NCBI GenBank assembly: GCA_937863685.1
Contig: CALMGM010000005.1
Coordinates: forward strand, 1,076,217 to 1,140,216
DNA: 64,000 nt
Reading direction: 5' to 3'
From: an uncultured bacterium
GTDB taxonomy: Bacteria; Edwardsbacteria; AC1; EtOH8
The notes under the pieces are model-generated. The model worked only from the letters and a program-made list of their open reading frames with translations. It had not been told where the DNA came from and made no database searches. Each line of letters opens with the position of its first letter. The stretch's first letter is position 1. The translations under genes were made by a program, and so were the position numbers. Below are positions 29,450 through 38,054 of the stretch, in pieces.

Positions 29450-30446
29450 GCAGCCGGTCATATTGTTCATTAATTCCCATGAACCGGATTACCTTCAAGA
29501 TATATGTTACAGCGGATTGGCTGAAACATTGGGGTCCGAAAGGATAATCGATCTGCCTTGGAATCCGCATTTTCACGTAAAGGCTAGATTATATCCACGC
29601 AATCTGGGGTTGTATTCCGGCAGTACAATTTCCTCGATCAAGCAAAGATTCAAAAAAAGTCAATACGATGCGGTAATAGTGGGATCGGCCAAACCGCTTT
29701 GTCTGGAAGCATATTTTAAGATAGTCAAGAAGATACCAGCCCCCATCCCGGTAATTTTTATTGATGGCGGCGACTGGCCTGAAATCGGCGGCGATCTGAA
29801 AAGACTGAAGGCTTGGGACCTATATCAGGAGGTCATCAAAACCAGGCCTTTCGACATCATTTTTAAAAGGGAATACTTGGAGACTGTGGAATATCCGGGA
29901 AATGTTTATCCCCTGCCGTTCGGTTTCAATTATCACAGGCTGCCGGTAAATATCTCGGAAGCCCCATTAAAATACCAGGTGTCATTCTGGGCTGTTGAGT
30001 CAAACCCATTACGGACAAAGGCATTAGATATCCTGCAGAATAAATTCGACTGCCGGGAGAACGGCACCGTCCGCAAACAGGTGTTCAGCAAGTACCATCG
30101 AAAGGGAAAAAAGTATCTCGAAGAGCTGGCGGCCTGTCGCATCGTGATCAATATGCCGGGGGTGGGCTGGGATACCCTGAGATACTGGGAAGTGCCGGCA
30201 GTCGGTCGTTTGTTAATAAGTCCTAGACCCAAAATTGTGATTCCCGATAACTTTATCGACCGCCAAGAGATCGTCTTTTGCCGGGATGATCTTTCGGATC
30301 TGTTGGATTTATGCAGTTATTACTTGGAACACGAATCCGAAAGAGAAATAATAGCCAAGGCCGGAGCGGTAAAAGCCAGGCTGAAGCATTCTAATATAAG
30401 CAGAGCCCGGCAAATCATTGATATTATTGGCAAAACAATAAAATAA
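29442..30446 (+). CDS. Probable glycosyltransferase, CgeB-like
   Basis: 334 residues. The second half resembles the C-terminal glycosyltransferase domain found in CgeB-type proteins: YLEELAACRIVINMPGVGWD, then RYWEVPAVGRLLISPRP, then VFCRDDLSDLLDLCSYYLE. The first half has a Rossmann-like beginning (VILFINSHEPDYLQD) and an IDGGDWPEIGG loop. No signal peptide is present, so it acts in the cytoplasm. The eight-base overlap with lpxB suggests a role in glycosylating lipid A core or another surface glycan, which is inference. Confidence 0.65.
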   Translation: MDKQPVILFINSHEPDYLQDICYSGLAETLGSERIIDLPWNPHFHVKARLYPRNLGLYSGSTISSIKQRFKKSQYDAVIVGSAKPLCLEAYFKIVKKIPAPIPVIFIDGGDWPEIGGDLKRLKAWDLYQEVIKTRPFDIIFKREYLETVEYPGNVYPLPFGFNYHRLPVNISEAPLKYQVSFWAVESNPLRTKALDILQNKFDCRENGTVRKQVFSKYHRKGKKYLEELAACRIVINMPGVGWDTLRYWEVPAVGRLLISPRPKIVIPDNFIDRQEIVFCRDDLSDLLDLCSYYLEHESEREIIAKAGAVKARLKHSNISRARQIIDIIGKTIK

Positions 30447-30473
30447 TCCATAAGCTCCAACAGGAAACATCAA

Positions 30474-31508
30474 ATGAAAATAATAGATCTGCGTTCCGAT
30501 ACCGTCACCCGACCTACTCCGGCCATGATGAAAGCCATGATGGCCGCGCCTTTGGGCGATGATGTGCTGGGCGACGACCCCACCGTCATCAAGCTGCAAA
30601 ACGAGACCGCCAAACTGCTGAGCAAGCCGGCCGGGCTATTCGTTCCCTCCGGTACCATGGGAAACCAATTGGCCATAATGACCCATACCAGACCGGGCGA
30701 CGAGGTTATTCTGGATTACGAGTCGCATATCTTCCGCTACGAAGTGGCCGGGACGGCGGTGATGTCCGGGGTGCAGTTCAATGCCCTGACCGGTCCGGGC
30801 GGGGCATTGACCGTCGGTCAGATACAAAATGCCATAAGGCCGGAGGACATTCATCAGCCGGCCACCACCCTGGTCTGCTTAGAGAACACCCATAACCGGG
30901 CGGGCGGGACGGTCTATCCGCTGGAGGAGATCAAAAAAATATCCGCCGTTTGCCGGAAGAAGAAAATAAAAATGCATCTGGATGGAGCCCGCTTGTGGAA
31001 CGCCTCGGTGGCCACCGGGATCCCGCTCAAAGAATACGCCAAGTATTTCGATTCGGTGATGGTCTGCTTCTCCAAGGGGATGGGCTGCCCGGTGGGGTCG
31101 GCGCTGGTCGGAGAAAAAAAGTTCATTGCCGTAGCGGCCCGTAACCGCAAGATGATGGGCGGAGGAATGCGCCAGTCCGGGCTGTTGGCCGGAGCCGGGC
31201 TTTATGCCCTTAAGCATAACATCAATAGAATGGCCGAAGATCACCAGCGAGCCCAGACACTGGGCCGGATGATATCTCAATTGGCAAAGATCAAAATTGA
31301 TTTGACGAGCGTGCAGACCAACATTGTTATATTTGACATCAAACAGACCGGGCTGAATTCCGAACAGGCCATGGCCAGACTGGCCCAAAAGGGATTGTGG
31401 CTGGTATCTTTCGGGGCCACCAAGCTGCGGGCGGTGACCCATCTGGATGTGGATGACGGGGATATCGCCAGGGCGGGGAAGATATTAAGGAGTGTCTTCG
31501 AAAAGTAA
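30474..31508 (+). CDS. ltaE: Low-specificity L-threonine aldolase (PLP enzyme)
   Basis: 344 residues. Family marks: DLRSDTVTRPTPAMMKAM at the start, GDDVLGDDPTV, FVPSGTMGNQLA, HLDGARLWNA with the cofactor Asp, and the PLP-binding Lys in CFSKGMGCPVGS. It cleaves L-threonine or L-allo-threonine to glycine and acetaldehyde, fold type I, cytoplasmic. It starts 27 bases after the glycosyltransferase with AGGAAA as a ribosome site. Specificity between allo and normal threonine is not readable. Confidence 0.93.
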   Translation: MKIIDLRSDTVTRPTPAMMKAMMAAPLGDDVLGDDPTVIKLQNETAKLLSKPAGLFVPSGTMGNQLAIMTHTRPGDEVILDYESHIFRYEVAGTAVMSGVQFNALTGPGGALTVGQIQNAIRPEDIHQPATTLVCLENTHNRAGGTVYPLEEIKKISAVCRKKKIKMHLDGARLWNASVATGIPLKEYAKYFDSVMVCFSKGMGCPVGSALVGEKKFIAVAARNRKMMGGGMRQSGLLAGAGLYALKHNINRMAEDHQRAQTLGRMISQLAKIKIDLTSVQTNIVIFDIKQTGLNSEQAMARLAQKGLWLVSFGATKLRAVTHLDVDDGDIARAGKILRSVFEK

Positions 31509-31520
31509 ATAAGGGTGCGC

Positions 31521-32124
31521 ATGGCTTATATTTTCCTTGATGAGAGCGGTGATTTGGATTTTGATTTTACTAAAAGCAAGACATCAAAATACTTTATAAT
31601 CACTTTTTTATTTACCAAACAAAAGGGGCCGATAGAAAAAATCGTCAAAAAACATATCAAAACCTTTCCAAGATGGATGTCAAAGGGTTTCCGGGTATAT
31701 TGCATTGCAGCAAAGAAAGGCCCAGGACCAGAGAAAAGCTTTTATATTTATTGGGCGCCAAGGACGTTTCTATAATAACAATATGCCTCAACAAGAAAAA
31801 AGTATATACCCGGTTGCAGGATGAAAAACAGGTTCTCTATAATTATGTGACAAATATTTTACTTGATCGTCTATTCACTCGAAAAATGATAACCAAGGAC
31901 GAACCGATACATTTGATAGCTTCTCAAAGGGAAACCAACGCCTACTTTAACGATAACTTTAAAACGTATTACAGGTGGAAATAAAAAAACCCAATCAGGA
32001 AAAGTGTCTGCAAGTGGTCGACTTTGCCTGTTGGGCCATATACCAAAAATATGAGAATGGTGATTTGAAATATTACAATATAATAAAGGACCGGATCAAG
32101 GAAGAGAACATGCTTTACCCATAA
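31521..32124 (+). pseudogene. DUF3800 protein, broken by two frameshifts
   Basis: Three consecutive frames together give one DUF3800-like protein. Frame one from ATG 31521 has the signature FLDESGD and KTSKYFIITFLF. Frame two, entered near 31670-31690, gives KLLYLLGAKDVSIITICLNK and KQVLYNYVTNILLDRLF, and stops at 31984. Frame three continues from about 31975 with CLQVVDFACWAIYQKYENGD and IIKDRI to TAA 32122-32124, the expected C-terminus. DUF3800 has an RNase H-like fold and is common near mobile DNA. The sequence is AT-rich compared with ltaE. Either a decaying gene or a sequence with two indel errors. Confidence 0.75.
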
Positions 32125-32309
32125 AAACGATAAAACCTTATACGCTATTTACGAGGAACCTTCCGGATAACCAATTTTTAGCAAAAAGTCAAGAAAAAAT
32201 TTATTTTATTTTTACTGAACTTTGGCAAATTTACCACGCCTGCATGTTGGGAATTACTCCTTGATTTGCCATTGAAAAATCAATATATTTAGTTCAGATT
32301 CCTTTCATG

Positions 32310-32346
32310 AGTAAAAGGGCCGCCCTAAAAGGACGGCCCTTTTACT
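32310..32346. terminator. Terminator hairpin upstream of rpmH
   Basis: A 13-base perfect stem (AGTAAAAGGGCCG and complement) with an 11-base loop. Within the 350-base gap 32125-32474 this and the promoter at 32389 are the only features; the AT-rich first 180 bases show nothing recognisable. Confidence 0.75.
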
Positions 32347-32388
32347 ATGCTCCGATGTCCAAAACAACCCACAAACGCTTAAAAAACC

Positions 32389-32417
32389 TTGACTTTAGGG
32401 CTGTTTTAAGCTATCAT
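32389..32417 (+). promoter_or_regulatory. Promoter of the rpmH-rnpA-yidD-yidC-jag operon
   Basis: TTGACT at 32389-32394, 17-base spacer, TATCAT at 32412-32417; rpmH starts at 32475 after AGGAGG. Confidence 0.65.
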
Positions 32418-32474
32418 AATACGCTAATTTGCAAACTAGTCTACCCATATTATACAACCAAACAGGAGGATTAA

Positions 32475-32642
32475 ATGACCAAGAGAACCTACCAGCCAAG
32501 CCAGGTGAAGAGGGCCAGGAAGCATGGTTTTCGCAGCCGGATGGAAACGGCCGACGGCCGCAAAGTGCTGGCCCGGCGGCGGGCCAAGGGCCGCCACAAG
32601 CTGACGGTATCCGACGAAAAAGTCAGCCTAAAGCACACCTAA
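32475..32642 (+). CDS. rpmH: 50S ribosomal protein bL34
   Basis: 55 residues, starting [19 protein letters not shown] and containing [20 protein letters not shown], the bL34 signature. The C-terminus carries about ten extra residues ([10 protein letters not shown]) beyond the usual length. The ribosome site AGGAGG lies five bases upstream. It heads the classical conserved cluster with rnpA, and the rnpA start follows 26 bases after its stop. Confidence 0.97.
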   Translation: MTKRTYQPSQVKRARKHGFRSRMETADGRKVLARRRAKGRHKLTVSDEKVSLKHT

Positions 32643-32668
32643 GAGCCGGAAGTCGGCAGTTGACGGTA

Positions 32669-33019
32669 ATGGACCAGACATTCAAAAAGGATGAACGGCT
32701 GCGGAGATCGCAGGACATTACCGAGGTGCTGAAGACCGGCACCCGCCTGGGCCAGGATGGGATCTCCCTGATCTTCAGGGAAAGGAACGGAGCGCCCAGC
32801 ACCAGGGCCGGTTTTATCGTAAGGAAAAAGCTGGGAAAGGCGGTGTCCCGAAACCTGATGAAACGCAGGATGCGCGAAGCGTATCGCAGGATCAAATGCT
32901 CGGTCAAACCGGGATGCGACCTGGTATTCTCCGCAAATCAGATAATTGAATACATCAGGGTGCGGGAGGCGATGGCCGAACTTATCAAACGGGGAAAGAT
33001 CGAACCGGAGGATCAATAA
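32669..33019 (+). CDS. rnpA: Ribonuclease P protein component
   Basis: 116 residues from ATG 32669. Family marks: FKKDERLRRSQDITEVLKTG, RAGFIVRKKLGKAVSRN and the RNR motif region RNLMKRRMREAYRRI. It assists the catalytic RNA in removing 5' leaders from tRNA precursors. It follows rpmH and precedes yidD by three bases, the standard arrangement. Confidence 0.96.
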   Translation: MDQTFKKDERLRRSQDITEVLKTGTRLGQDGISLIFRERNGAPSTRAGFIVRKKLGKAVSRNLMKRRMREAYRRIKCSVKPGCDLVFSANQIIEYIRVREAMAELIKRGKIEPEDQ

Positions 33020-33022
33020 AAC

Positions 33023-33280
33023 ATGCTGAGAGGATTGCTGACAGCCATATTGGTATCCCTCATCCAACTCTACCGGATGACGGTGGGCTTGCTGTTGCCA
33101 AATTCCTGCCGGTACAGCCCCTCCTGCTCGGTCTATGCCATGGGGGCCCTTAGAACCCACGGACCGTGGCACGGGCTGTGGCTGGCTGTTCGCCGGGTGC
33201 TGCGCTGCCACCCGTTCCATGCCGGCGGTTACGATCCGGTTCCCGGTTTCAAAACAAAAGAAGGGAAGAATATTCAGTAA
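33023..33280 (+). CDS. yidD: Membrane protein insertion efficiency factor YidD
   Basis: 85 residues. The family pattern is complete: LIQLYRMTVGLLLPNSCRYS, PSCSVYAMGALRTHGPWHG and RRVLRCHPFHAGGYDPVP with three conserved Cys. It is a small peripheral inner-membrane protein helping YidC/Sec insertion. Its stop TAA overlaps the yidC ATG by one base. Confidence 0.95.
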   Translation: MLRGLLTAILVSLIQLYRMTVGLLLPNSCRYSPSCSVYAMGALRTHGPWHGLWLAVRRVLRCHPFHAGGYDPVPGFKTKEGKNIQ

Positions 33281-34869
33281 TGGATTCCAACAAGCGAACA
33301 TTTATCGCGCTGATCCTGATCCTGGGGGTATTTTTGGCGTTCCAGTATTTAAGCCCCAAGGGCAAAGCCCCGGTGCAACAAAAACAGGAACAACCGGTTG
33401 TCGTCAACCCCGAGACCGAGCCAATAGCAGAGCATCGGGAAGCCTTGATACCGGCTCATCCTCAAAAAGACGCTGACCTAAAGAATACCGTCCTCCAAAT
33501 ACCGGTGATCCAGTCAACGCTGGAGAACGCCGATTTCCGGGCGGTGTTCAGCAATCAGGGCGCCTGCCTGGTGGAGTACGACCTCAAGGGATACAAACTT
33601 CCGGACGGCAAAGGGGTTCAGTTGATCCCGGAGAACGGCCGGGCCCTGACCATGGATCTTACTGCCAACGGCGTTCCGGTGGATCTTTCGCAGTATGTAT
33701 TCATGGTGGTTGAGGAGACCGGCAAATCGGTGACCTACCAGATCAAACTGGGCAGCGGACTGATCGTTAAAAAACGCTATGCCGTACTGGACAAAGGCCC
33801 GGGCCTGGCCCTTAACATCTACCTGGAAAACCAGGCGGGCGTCGCCCTGGGCGGACGCTACCACCTTTTCTGGGATTGCGGGCTGAACTTCACCGAGAAG
33901 GACAAGAAGATAGACGAGAATGAATATGCCGCTGTTTCCATGCTGGGCAAGGAGCTGGTAAGCGACAAGGCCAAGAAACTGGCCAAGCCCGACATCGCCG
34001 AGATAGAAGGCGATATCATTTTCGGCGGGGTGCGCACCAAATATTTTTTGGCGGCCATGGTTCCGGTAAACAAGTCGGCGGCGGCGGTCAAGCAGGGGAT
34101 CGATATTGACAGGATCTCCAGCCGGCTTTCACTGAAGGCCGAACCGTCCGGGTACGACAGCATTGCAGTCTATCTGGGCCCCATCCATCATCAGATGCTA
34201 TCCCGGGTCCACCCCCAGCTTGATCGGGTGGCCGATACCGGATGGAAATTCCTGCAGCCGGTGTCACGCGGGATACTTTGGCTGCTGCTGTTCCTGCACA
34301 GTTTCATCCCCAATTATGGGGTGGTGATCATCCTGTTCTCCATCATCATCAAGCTGGCCTTCTTCCCGCTTTCCTACAAGGGCATGAAGTCCATGAAGCA
34401 TATGCAGCAGCTTCAGCCCAAGATGAAAAAGATCCAGGAGCAATACAAGAATGATCCCGGCAAGTTGAACCAGGAGACCATGGCTCTGTACAAGAAGCAC
34501 GGGGTCAACCCGCTGGGCGGCTGTCTGCCACTGCTTCTCCAGATGCCGGTGTTCTTTGCCCTGTACAGCGTGCTGGCCAACACCATCGAACTGCGTCAGG
34601 CCCCGTTCGCCTTCTGGATCAACGATCTGGCAGTCAAGGATCCCTATTATGTGCTGCCGGCCCTGATGGGGATAGCCATGTTCTTCCAGCAGAAGATGAC
34701 CACGGTGGATCCCAAGCAGAAATTCATGATCTACATGATGCCGCTGTTCATGGTGTTCATCTTCAGCAGCCTGCCGGCGGGCCTCAACCTCTACTGGCTG
34801 GTATACAACATACTTTCCATCGGCGAACAGTACATCATCCATATCCGTCACAAGCCGATCGAGGACTGA
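33280..34869 (+). CDS. yidC: Membrane protein insertase YidC
   Basis: 529 residues from ATG 33280, the Gram-negative form. An N-terminal helix (about 8-24) is followed by a periplasmic beta domain (about 50-330), then the 60KD_IMP insertase core with five helices: FIPNYGVVIILFSIIIKLAF, FPLSYKGMKSMKHMQQLQPK, GVNPLGGCLPLLLQMPVFFA and GLNLYWLVYNILSIGEQY. The positively charged amphipathic segment with KGMKSMKHMQ is typical. It inserts and folds inner-membrane proteins alone or with SecYEG. Coupled to yidD and followed by jag. Confidence 0.97.
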   Translation: MDSNKRTFIALILILGVFLAFQYLSPKGKAPVQQKQEQPVVVNPETEPIAEHREALIPAHPQKDADLKNTVLQIPVIQSTLENADFRAVFSNQGACLVEYDLKGYKLPDGKGVQLIPENGRALTMDLTANGVPVDLSQYVFMVVEETGKSVTYQIKLGSGLIVKKRYAVLDKGPGLALNIYLENQAGVALGGRYHLFWDCGLNFTEKDKKIDENEYAAVSMLGKELVSDKAKKLAKPDIAEIEGDIIFGGVRTKYFLAAMVPVNKSAAAVKQGIDIDRISSRLSLKAEPSGYDSIAVYLGPIHHQMLSRVHPQLDRVADTGWKFLQPVSRGILWLLLFLHSFIPNYGVVIILFSIIIKLAFFPLSYKGMKSMKHMQQLQPKMKKIQEQYKNDPGKLNQETMALYKKHGVNPLGGCLPLLLQMPVFFALYSVLANTIELRQAPFAFWINDLAVKDPYYVLPALMGIAMFFQQKMTTVDPKQKFMIYMMPLFMVFIFSSLPAGLNLYWLVYNILSIGEQYIIHIRHKPIED

Positions 34870-34937
34870 TCCGAGGTTCATCAAAAAGACGGGACCGACA
34901 TCACTTTAAATTAAGAACCAAATCAAAAGAGAACCAA

Positions 34938-35903
34938 ATGAGCGTATTCATAGAAAAAGAAGCCAAGACCGTTGAACAGGCCATTGACAAGGGCCTGATC
35001 CAGATGGGGATCCAGCGGGAGGACGTGGAGATCGAGATCATCAGCCTGGGCTCCGCAGGTTTTCTGGGAATCTTTGGCGGCAAACCGGCCAAGGTCCGGC
35101 TGAAAGTGCTTCCCCAGCCCAGGATTAAGCGGCTGGTGGAGGGCATCCTGGAAAGGATGGACATTCCGGGGATGATCAGCTCCTTCCACGAGGAAGGGAA
35201 CATTCTGGTAGCCACCATCGATTCCTTCGAAGGGGAGAAATACCTCAAGGCCAACCAGGGAATGGCCCTCAGCGCCATGGAGTATCTGGTGAACAAGATC
35301 TACCGCGATTCGGAATACGAGGTCCGGCTGGATATCGGAGGCTTCCGGGAAAAGCAGAACGACGACCTGAAATCCCGGGCACTGCAATTGGCAGCCAAGG
35401 TCAAGGAGAGTGGCCAGGAACACAAGATGGAACCGATGCCGCCCCACCAGAGAAAGATCGTCCACAAGGCCCTGGAGAACAGCCCCGACGTAAAGACCTT
35501 CGCTGTGGGCAACGCCGACCGCCGCCGAGTGATCATCGCCCCGCGATTGCCGGGAGAAAAACCGGGCCAGCGGACGGCCCCGCCGGAGCCTCGCAATGTG
35601 GGCGGGGACCGGGGAAGACCCAGGGGTCCAAGAAAGGACAAAGGGCAGCAACCCCGGCCGACCGGCCGGGGGCAATCCCAGGAAAGGCCCGCTCCGCCAA
35701 AACCCCAGCCCGCCAGGGAGCGGCCGGCCCCCCGGCCGGCGAATGATTTCAAATCGAGGAGCAAAAGCCCCAAGGGGCCCAGACCCCAGGCGGCGGCCAA
35801 AACCGACAATGCCCTAAGAAGCACCACCGTTGCCAGCGGCATGGCCAGCCGCCCGTCGGAACCATTCGTGCCCCGCGGCAAAAAGACCAAAGGCGGAAGA
35901 TAA
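34938..35903 (+). CDS. jag: Jag/KhpB-type RNA-binding protein with long basic Pro/Arg tail
   Basis: 321 residues. Jag N-terminal domain at about 1-55 (KTVEQAIDKGLIQMGI, GSAGFLGIFGGKPAKVRL), KH domain at about 57-145, R3H domain at about 148-205 (LKSRALQLAAKVKES, PMPPHQRKIVHKAL, RRRVII). Residues from about 205 to the end form a low-complexity tail rich in Pro, Arg, Gly and Lys, probably disordered and nucleic-acid binding. Usual Jag proteins lack a tail this long. It is the last gene of the rpmH cluster and ends before a terminator. Confidence 0.93.
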   Translation: MSVFIEKEAKTVEQAIDKGLIQMGIQREDVEIEIISLGSAGFLGIFGGKPAKVRLKVLPQPRIKRLVEGILERMDIPGMISSFHEEGNILVATIDSFEGEKYLKANQGMALSAMEYLVNKIYRDSEYEVRLDIGGFREKQNDDLKSRALQLAAKVKESGQEHKMEPMPPHQRKIVHKALENSPDVKTFAVGNADRRRVIIAPRLPGEKPGQRTAPPEPRNVGGDRGRPRGPRKDKGQQPRPTGRGQSQERPAPPKPQPARERPAPRPANDFKSRSKSPKGPRPQAAAKTDNALRSTTVASGMASRPSEPFVPRGKKTKGGR

Positions 35904-35955
35904 AAAAGCAATGTCAAGGACAGCAGATAAAAAGGCCGTGGATTGACGGACTTAT

Positions 35956-35989
35956 AAAACCTCTTCGTTATTTTAATGGAGAGGTTTTT
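35956..35989 (+). terminator. Intrinsic terminator after jag
   Basis: Stem AAAACCTCT/AGAGGTTTT with a 15-base loop and a T-run. A near-copy (same stem core, same loop length, loop ending ATGG) stands at 37945. Confidence 0.85.
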
Positions 35990-36033
35990 ATATAAACAAC
36001 CAGCCAATCAGACATTATTCAACTTTTCAAACA

Positions 36034-36996
36034 ATGAACAAACCTTCAGAGGTCATACTGATCCAAACCCTGGGAGTTCCCCGGGAGCTGGTGAAGAAGC
36101 GCTTTGCCGAAATACTGCCCGGACATTCCCTGGTTTGGAAGGGCTCCGAGCTGGCCGGGGGCAAGCCGCTGGCCGAGCTGGTGGGCGGCGCCAGGTATCT
36201 GATCACCGGCAGCCTGCCGATAGACGGCCAGACCATCCGCAACTGCGCGCTGTCCATGATCTCCATCTCCTTTACCGGGTACGACCATGTGGATCTGGCT
36301 GCCTGCAAGGAGAAGGGGATAGCGGTCTACAACACGCCGGGGTATTCCACCGATTCGGTGGCCGAACTGGCGCTGGGTTTGGCTTTGTCTCTCCTTCGCA
36401 GCATACCCAAGGGCGATGCCCACGCCCGCCGGACCGAGGAGAAGTTCTATGCCTTCCCCGATGGCGTCGAGCTCAATGGCAAGACGGTGGGCATAGTGGG
36501 CACCGGGGCCACCGGGCTGGCCGCGGCAAAACTGTTCGCCGCCTTCGGCTGCAAGGTGCTGGGGTATAACCGGGCCAAGAAGGAAGAGTTCGAAAAGCTG
36601 GGCGGGACCTATTGCAGTCTTGACGATCTGTTAAAAGACTCGGACATAATCTCCCTGCACCTTGCGCTCAATGCCGGGACCAAGCATATCATGAACGCGG
36701 AGCGGATCGCAAAAATGAAGCCCTCGGCTTATCTGATCAACACCGCCCGGGGCGGGCTGATCGACGAGGCGGCTTTGGCCCAGGCGCTTAACGATGGAAA
36801 ACTGGCCGGCGCCGGGCTGGACGTGTTCGGCAGCGAGCCGCCCAGCCGGGACAATCCCCTGCTGTCCGCGCAGAATACTGTGCTGACGCCGCATCTGGGC
36901 TACAAGACCCACGAGGCGCTGTTGAGGAAGCTGGAAGTGACGTTCAGGAATATTGCGGATTTTGAGAAAGGGATAGAAACTAACAGGGTGGCGTAA
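36034..36996 (+). CDS. D-isomer-specific 2-hydroxyacid dehydrogenase
   Basis: 320 residues. NAD-binding GIVGTGATG at about 151-159; catalytic Arg in NTARGGLIDE, Glu in DVFGSEPP and His in LTPHLGY. The substrate domain is split N- and C-terminal as usual. It is shorter than SerA and lacks ACT domains, so glyoxylate, hydroxypyruvate or phosphoglycerate-type substrates are all possible. It stands between two similar terminators together with the repeat protein and a sucC relic. Confidence 0.9.
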   Translation: MNKPSEVILIQTLGVPRELVKKRFAEILPGHSLVWKGSELAGGKPLAELVGGARYLITGSLPIDGQTIRNCALSMISISFTGYDHVDLAACKEKGIAVYNTPGYSTDSVAELALGLALSLLRSIPKGDAHARRTEEKFYAFPDGVELNGKTVGIVGTGATGLAAAKLFAAFGCKVLGYNRAKKEEFEKLGGTYCSLDDLLKDSDIISLHLALNAGTKHIMNAERIAKMKPSAYLINTARGGLIDEAALAQALNDGKLAGAGLDVFGSEPPSRDNPLLSAQNTVLTPHLGYKTHEALLRKLEVTFRNIADFEKGIETNRVA

Positions 36997-37101
36997 AAGA
37001 GTATGCCCTTGTCACTGTCAATCATATTCTGGCAGTATAGCACTAAACTGCTACGAACCGACTAATTAGCCGCGAACAATATTTTATCGGGAGGTTTTAG
37101 C

Positions 37102-37737
37102 ATGAAAAAGTTGTCAAATTTTTGGTTAGGTTTAATATTCGGTATTTGCATCGGGTTTCTATGCTGCTATAGCATTTATTACAATCGCATTGTTTCCTTT
37201 GAAAAGAAACTTTCAGCTTGGGATACCAATGGGGACAAGAAAGCCGATCAATGGAGAGAAAATAAAGGTGACAGCCTTGTTATACAAATTTCTGACAATA
37301 ACTTTGACGGCAAACCGGATAGTTGGACATACTATGAAAATGAAGTAATGGTTCGATCCTCATATGATACAAATTATGATAGTTTGCCAGACACCTGGTT
37401 TTATTTTTCGAATAATCGTCTAATAGAGCATACAGAATATGATGATAACTTTAATGGTAAAGTTGACGTTTGGACCTACTATAAAAATGGTATTATAGAC
37501 AGTACAGCTACAGATATTGATGAAAACGGTAAAGCCGATATTTGGTGCAAATACAATAACGGTAAAATAATTGAAGCTTATCAATCTTTCAACAATGATG
37601 CGGTTATTGATAAAAAAGATATATACAAAAATAGCCGGAAAATTGAAACATTGTTCGACCATAATAGAGATGGTACATTTGACGAAAAAGTTGTATTAGA
37701 TAGATATGAGATAATAATTAAGAGGATTAAGCTTTAA
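37102..37737 (+). CDS. Membrane-anchored protein with Asp/Asn-rich repeats (EF-loop-like)
   Basis: 211 residues. An N-terminal helix (about 8-27, NFWLGLIFGICIGFLCCYSI) anchors it; Cys residues at its end do not form a clear lipobox. The rest consists of about six repeats of roughly 22 residues with the core DxNxDGxxDxWxYYxNG (WDTNGDKKADQWRENKGD, DNNFDGKPDSWTYYENE, DDNFNGKVDVWTYYKNG, DIDENGKADIWCKYNNG, DHNRDGTFDEK). The Asp/Asn spacing resembles calcium loops of dockerin or thrombospondin type 3. Codon use is AT-rich compared with its neighbours, suggesting a different origin. GGGAGG precedes the start. Function unknown. Confidence 0.75.
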   Translation: MKKLSNFWLGLIFGICIGFLCCYSIYYNRIVSFEKKLSAWDTNGDKKADQWRENKGDSLVIQISDNNFDGKPDSWTYYENEVMVRSSYDTNYDSLPDTWFYFSNNRLIEHTEYDDNFNGKVDVWTYYKNGIIDSTATDIDENGKADIWCKYNNGKIIEAYQSFNNDAVIDKKDIYKNSRKIETLFDHNRDGTFDEKVVLDRYEIIIKRIKL

Positions 37738-37792
37738 AATGGGTCTCAACCTCGACAATAAAATACTTCAGTAATATATCTAACGGAACAAC

Positions 37793-37936
37793 ATGAACAT
37801 TCACGAATACCAAGCCCGCCAACTTTTGCGCGACCACGGGATCCCGGTCAAGCCGGAGAGCCTTTCCTATCCGGCAACAGAAGATTCACGGGCGGCAGAT
37901 AAAGCAGCAGACAATAAAGGTTCCGGCTATATATGA
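37793..37936 (+). pseudogene. Relic of a second sucC (first ~20 codons only)
   Basis: The 47-codon frame begins MNIHEYQARQLLRDHGIPVK, the N-terminus of succinyl-CoA synthetase beta; compare [20 protein letters not shown] of the intact gene at 41244. After about 20 codons homology ends and the frame runs through an Asp/Lys/Ala-rich stretch to a TGA. No ATP-grasp domain follows. The DNA differs from the intact gene at most third positions, so it is not a recent duplication. It is followed at once by a terminator with an eight-T run. Confidence 0.7.
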
Positions 37937-37944
37937 ATTTAACC

Positions 37945-37979
37945 AACCTCTTCACCGTACAGATGGAGAGGTTTTTTTT
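37945..37979 (+). terminator. Intrinsic terminator after the sucC relic
   Basis: Stem AACCTCT/AGAGGTT, 15-base loop, then eight T. It is closely similar to the terminator after jag. Confidence 0.85.
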
Positions 37980-38054
37980 CTTTACAAAACCGGACTATTT
38001 GTGTTTTAATATAATCAAATACCGAAGCCATTTAATGTGAAAGGAAATCAGGGT

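Noticed and set aside
32125-32474. Replication origin upstream of rpmH
   Set aside because: No cluster of DnaA boxes, no dnaA gene; only a terminator and a promoter are visible.
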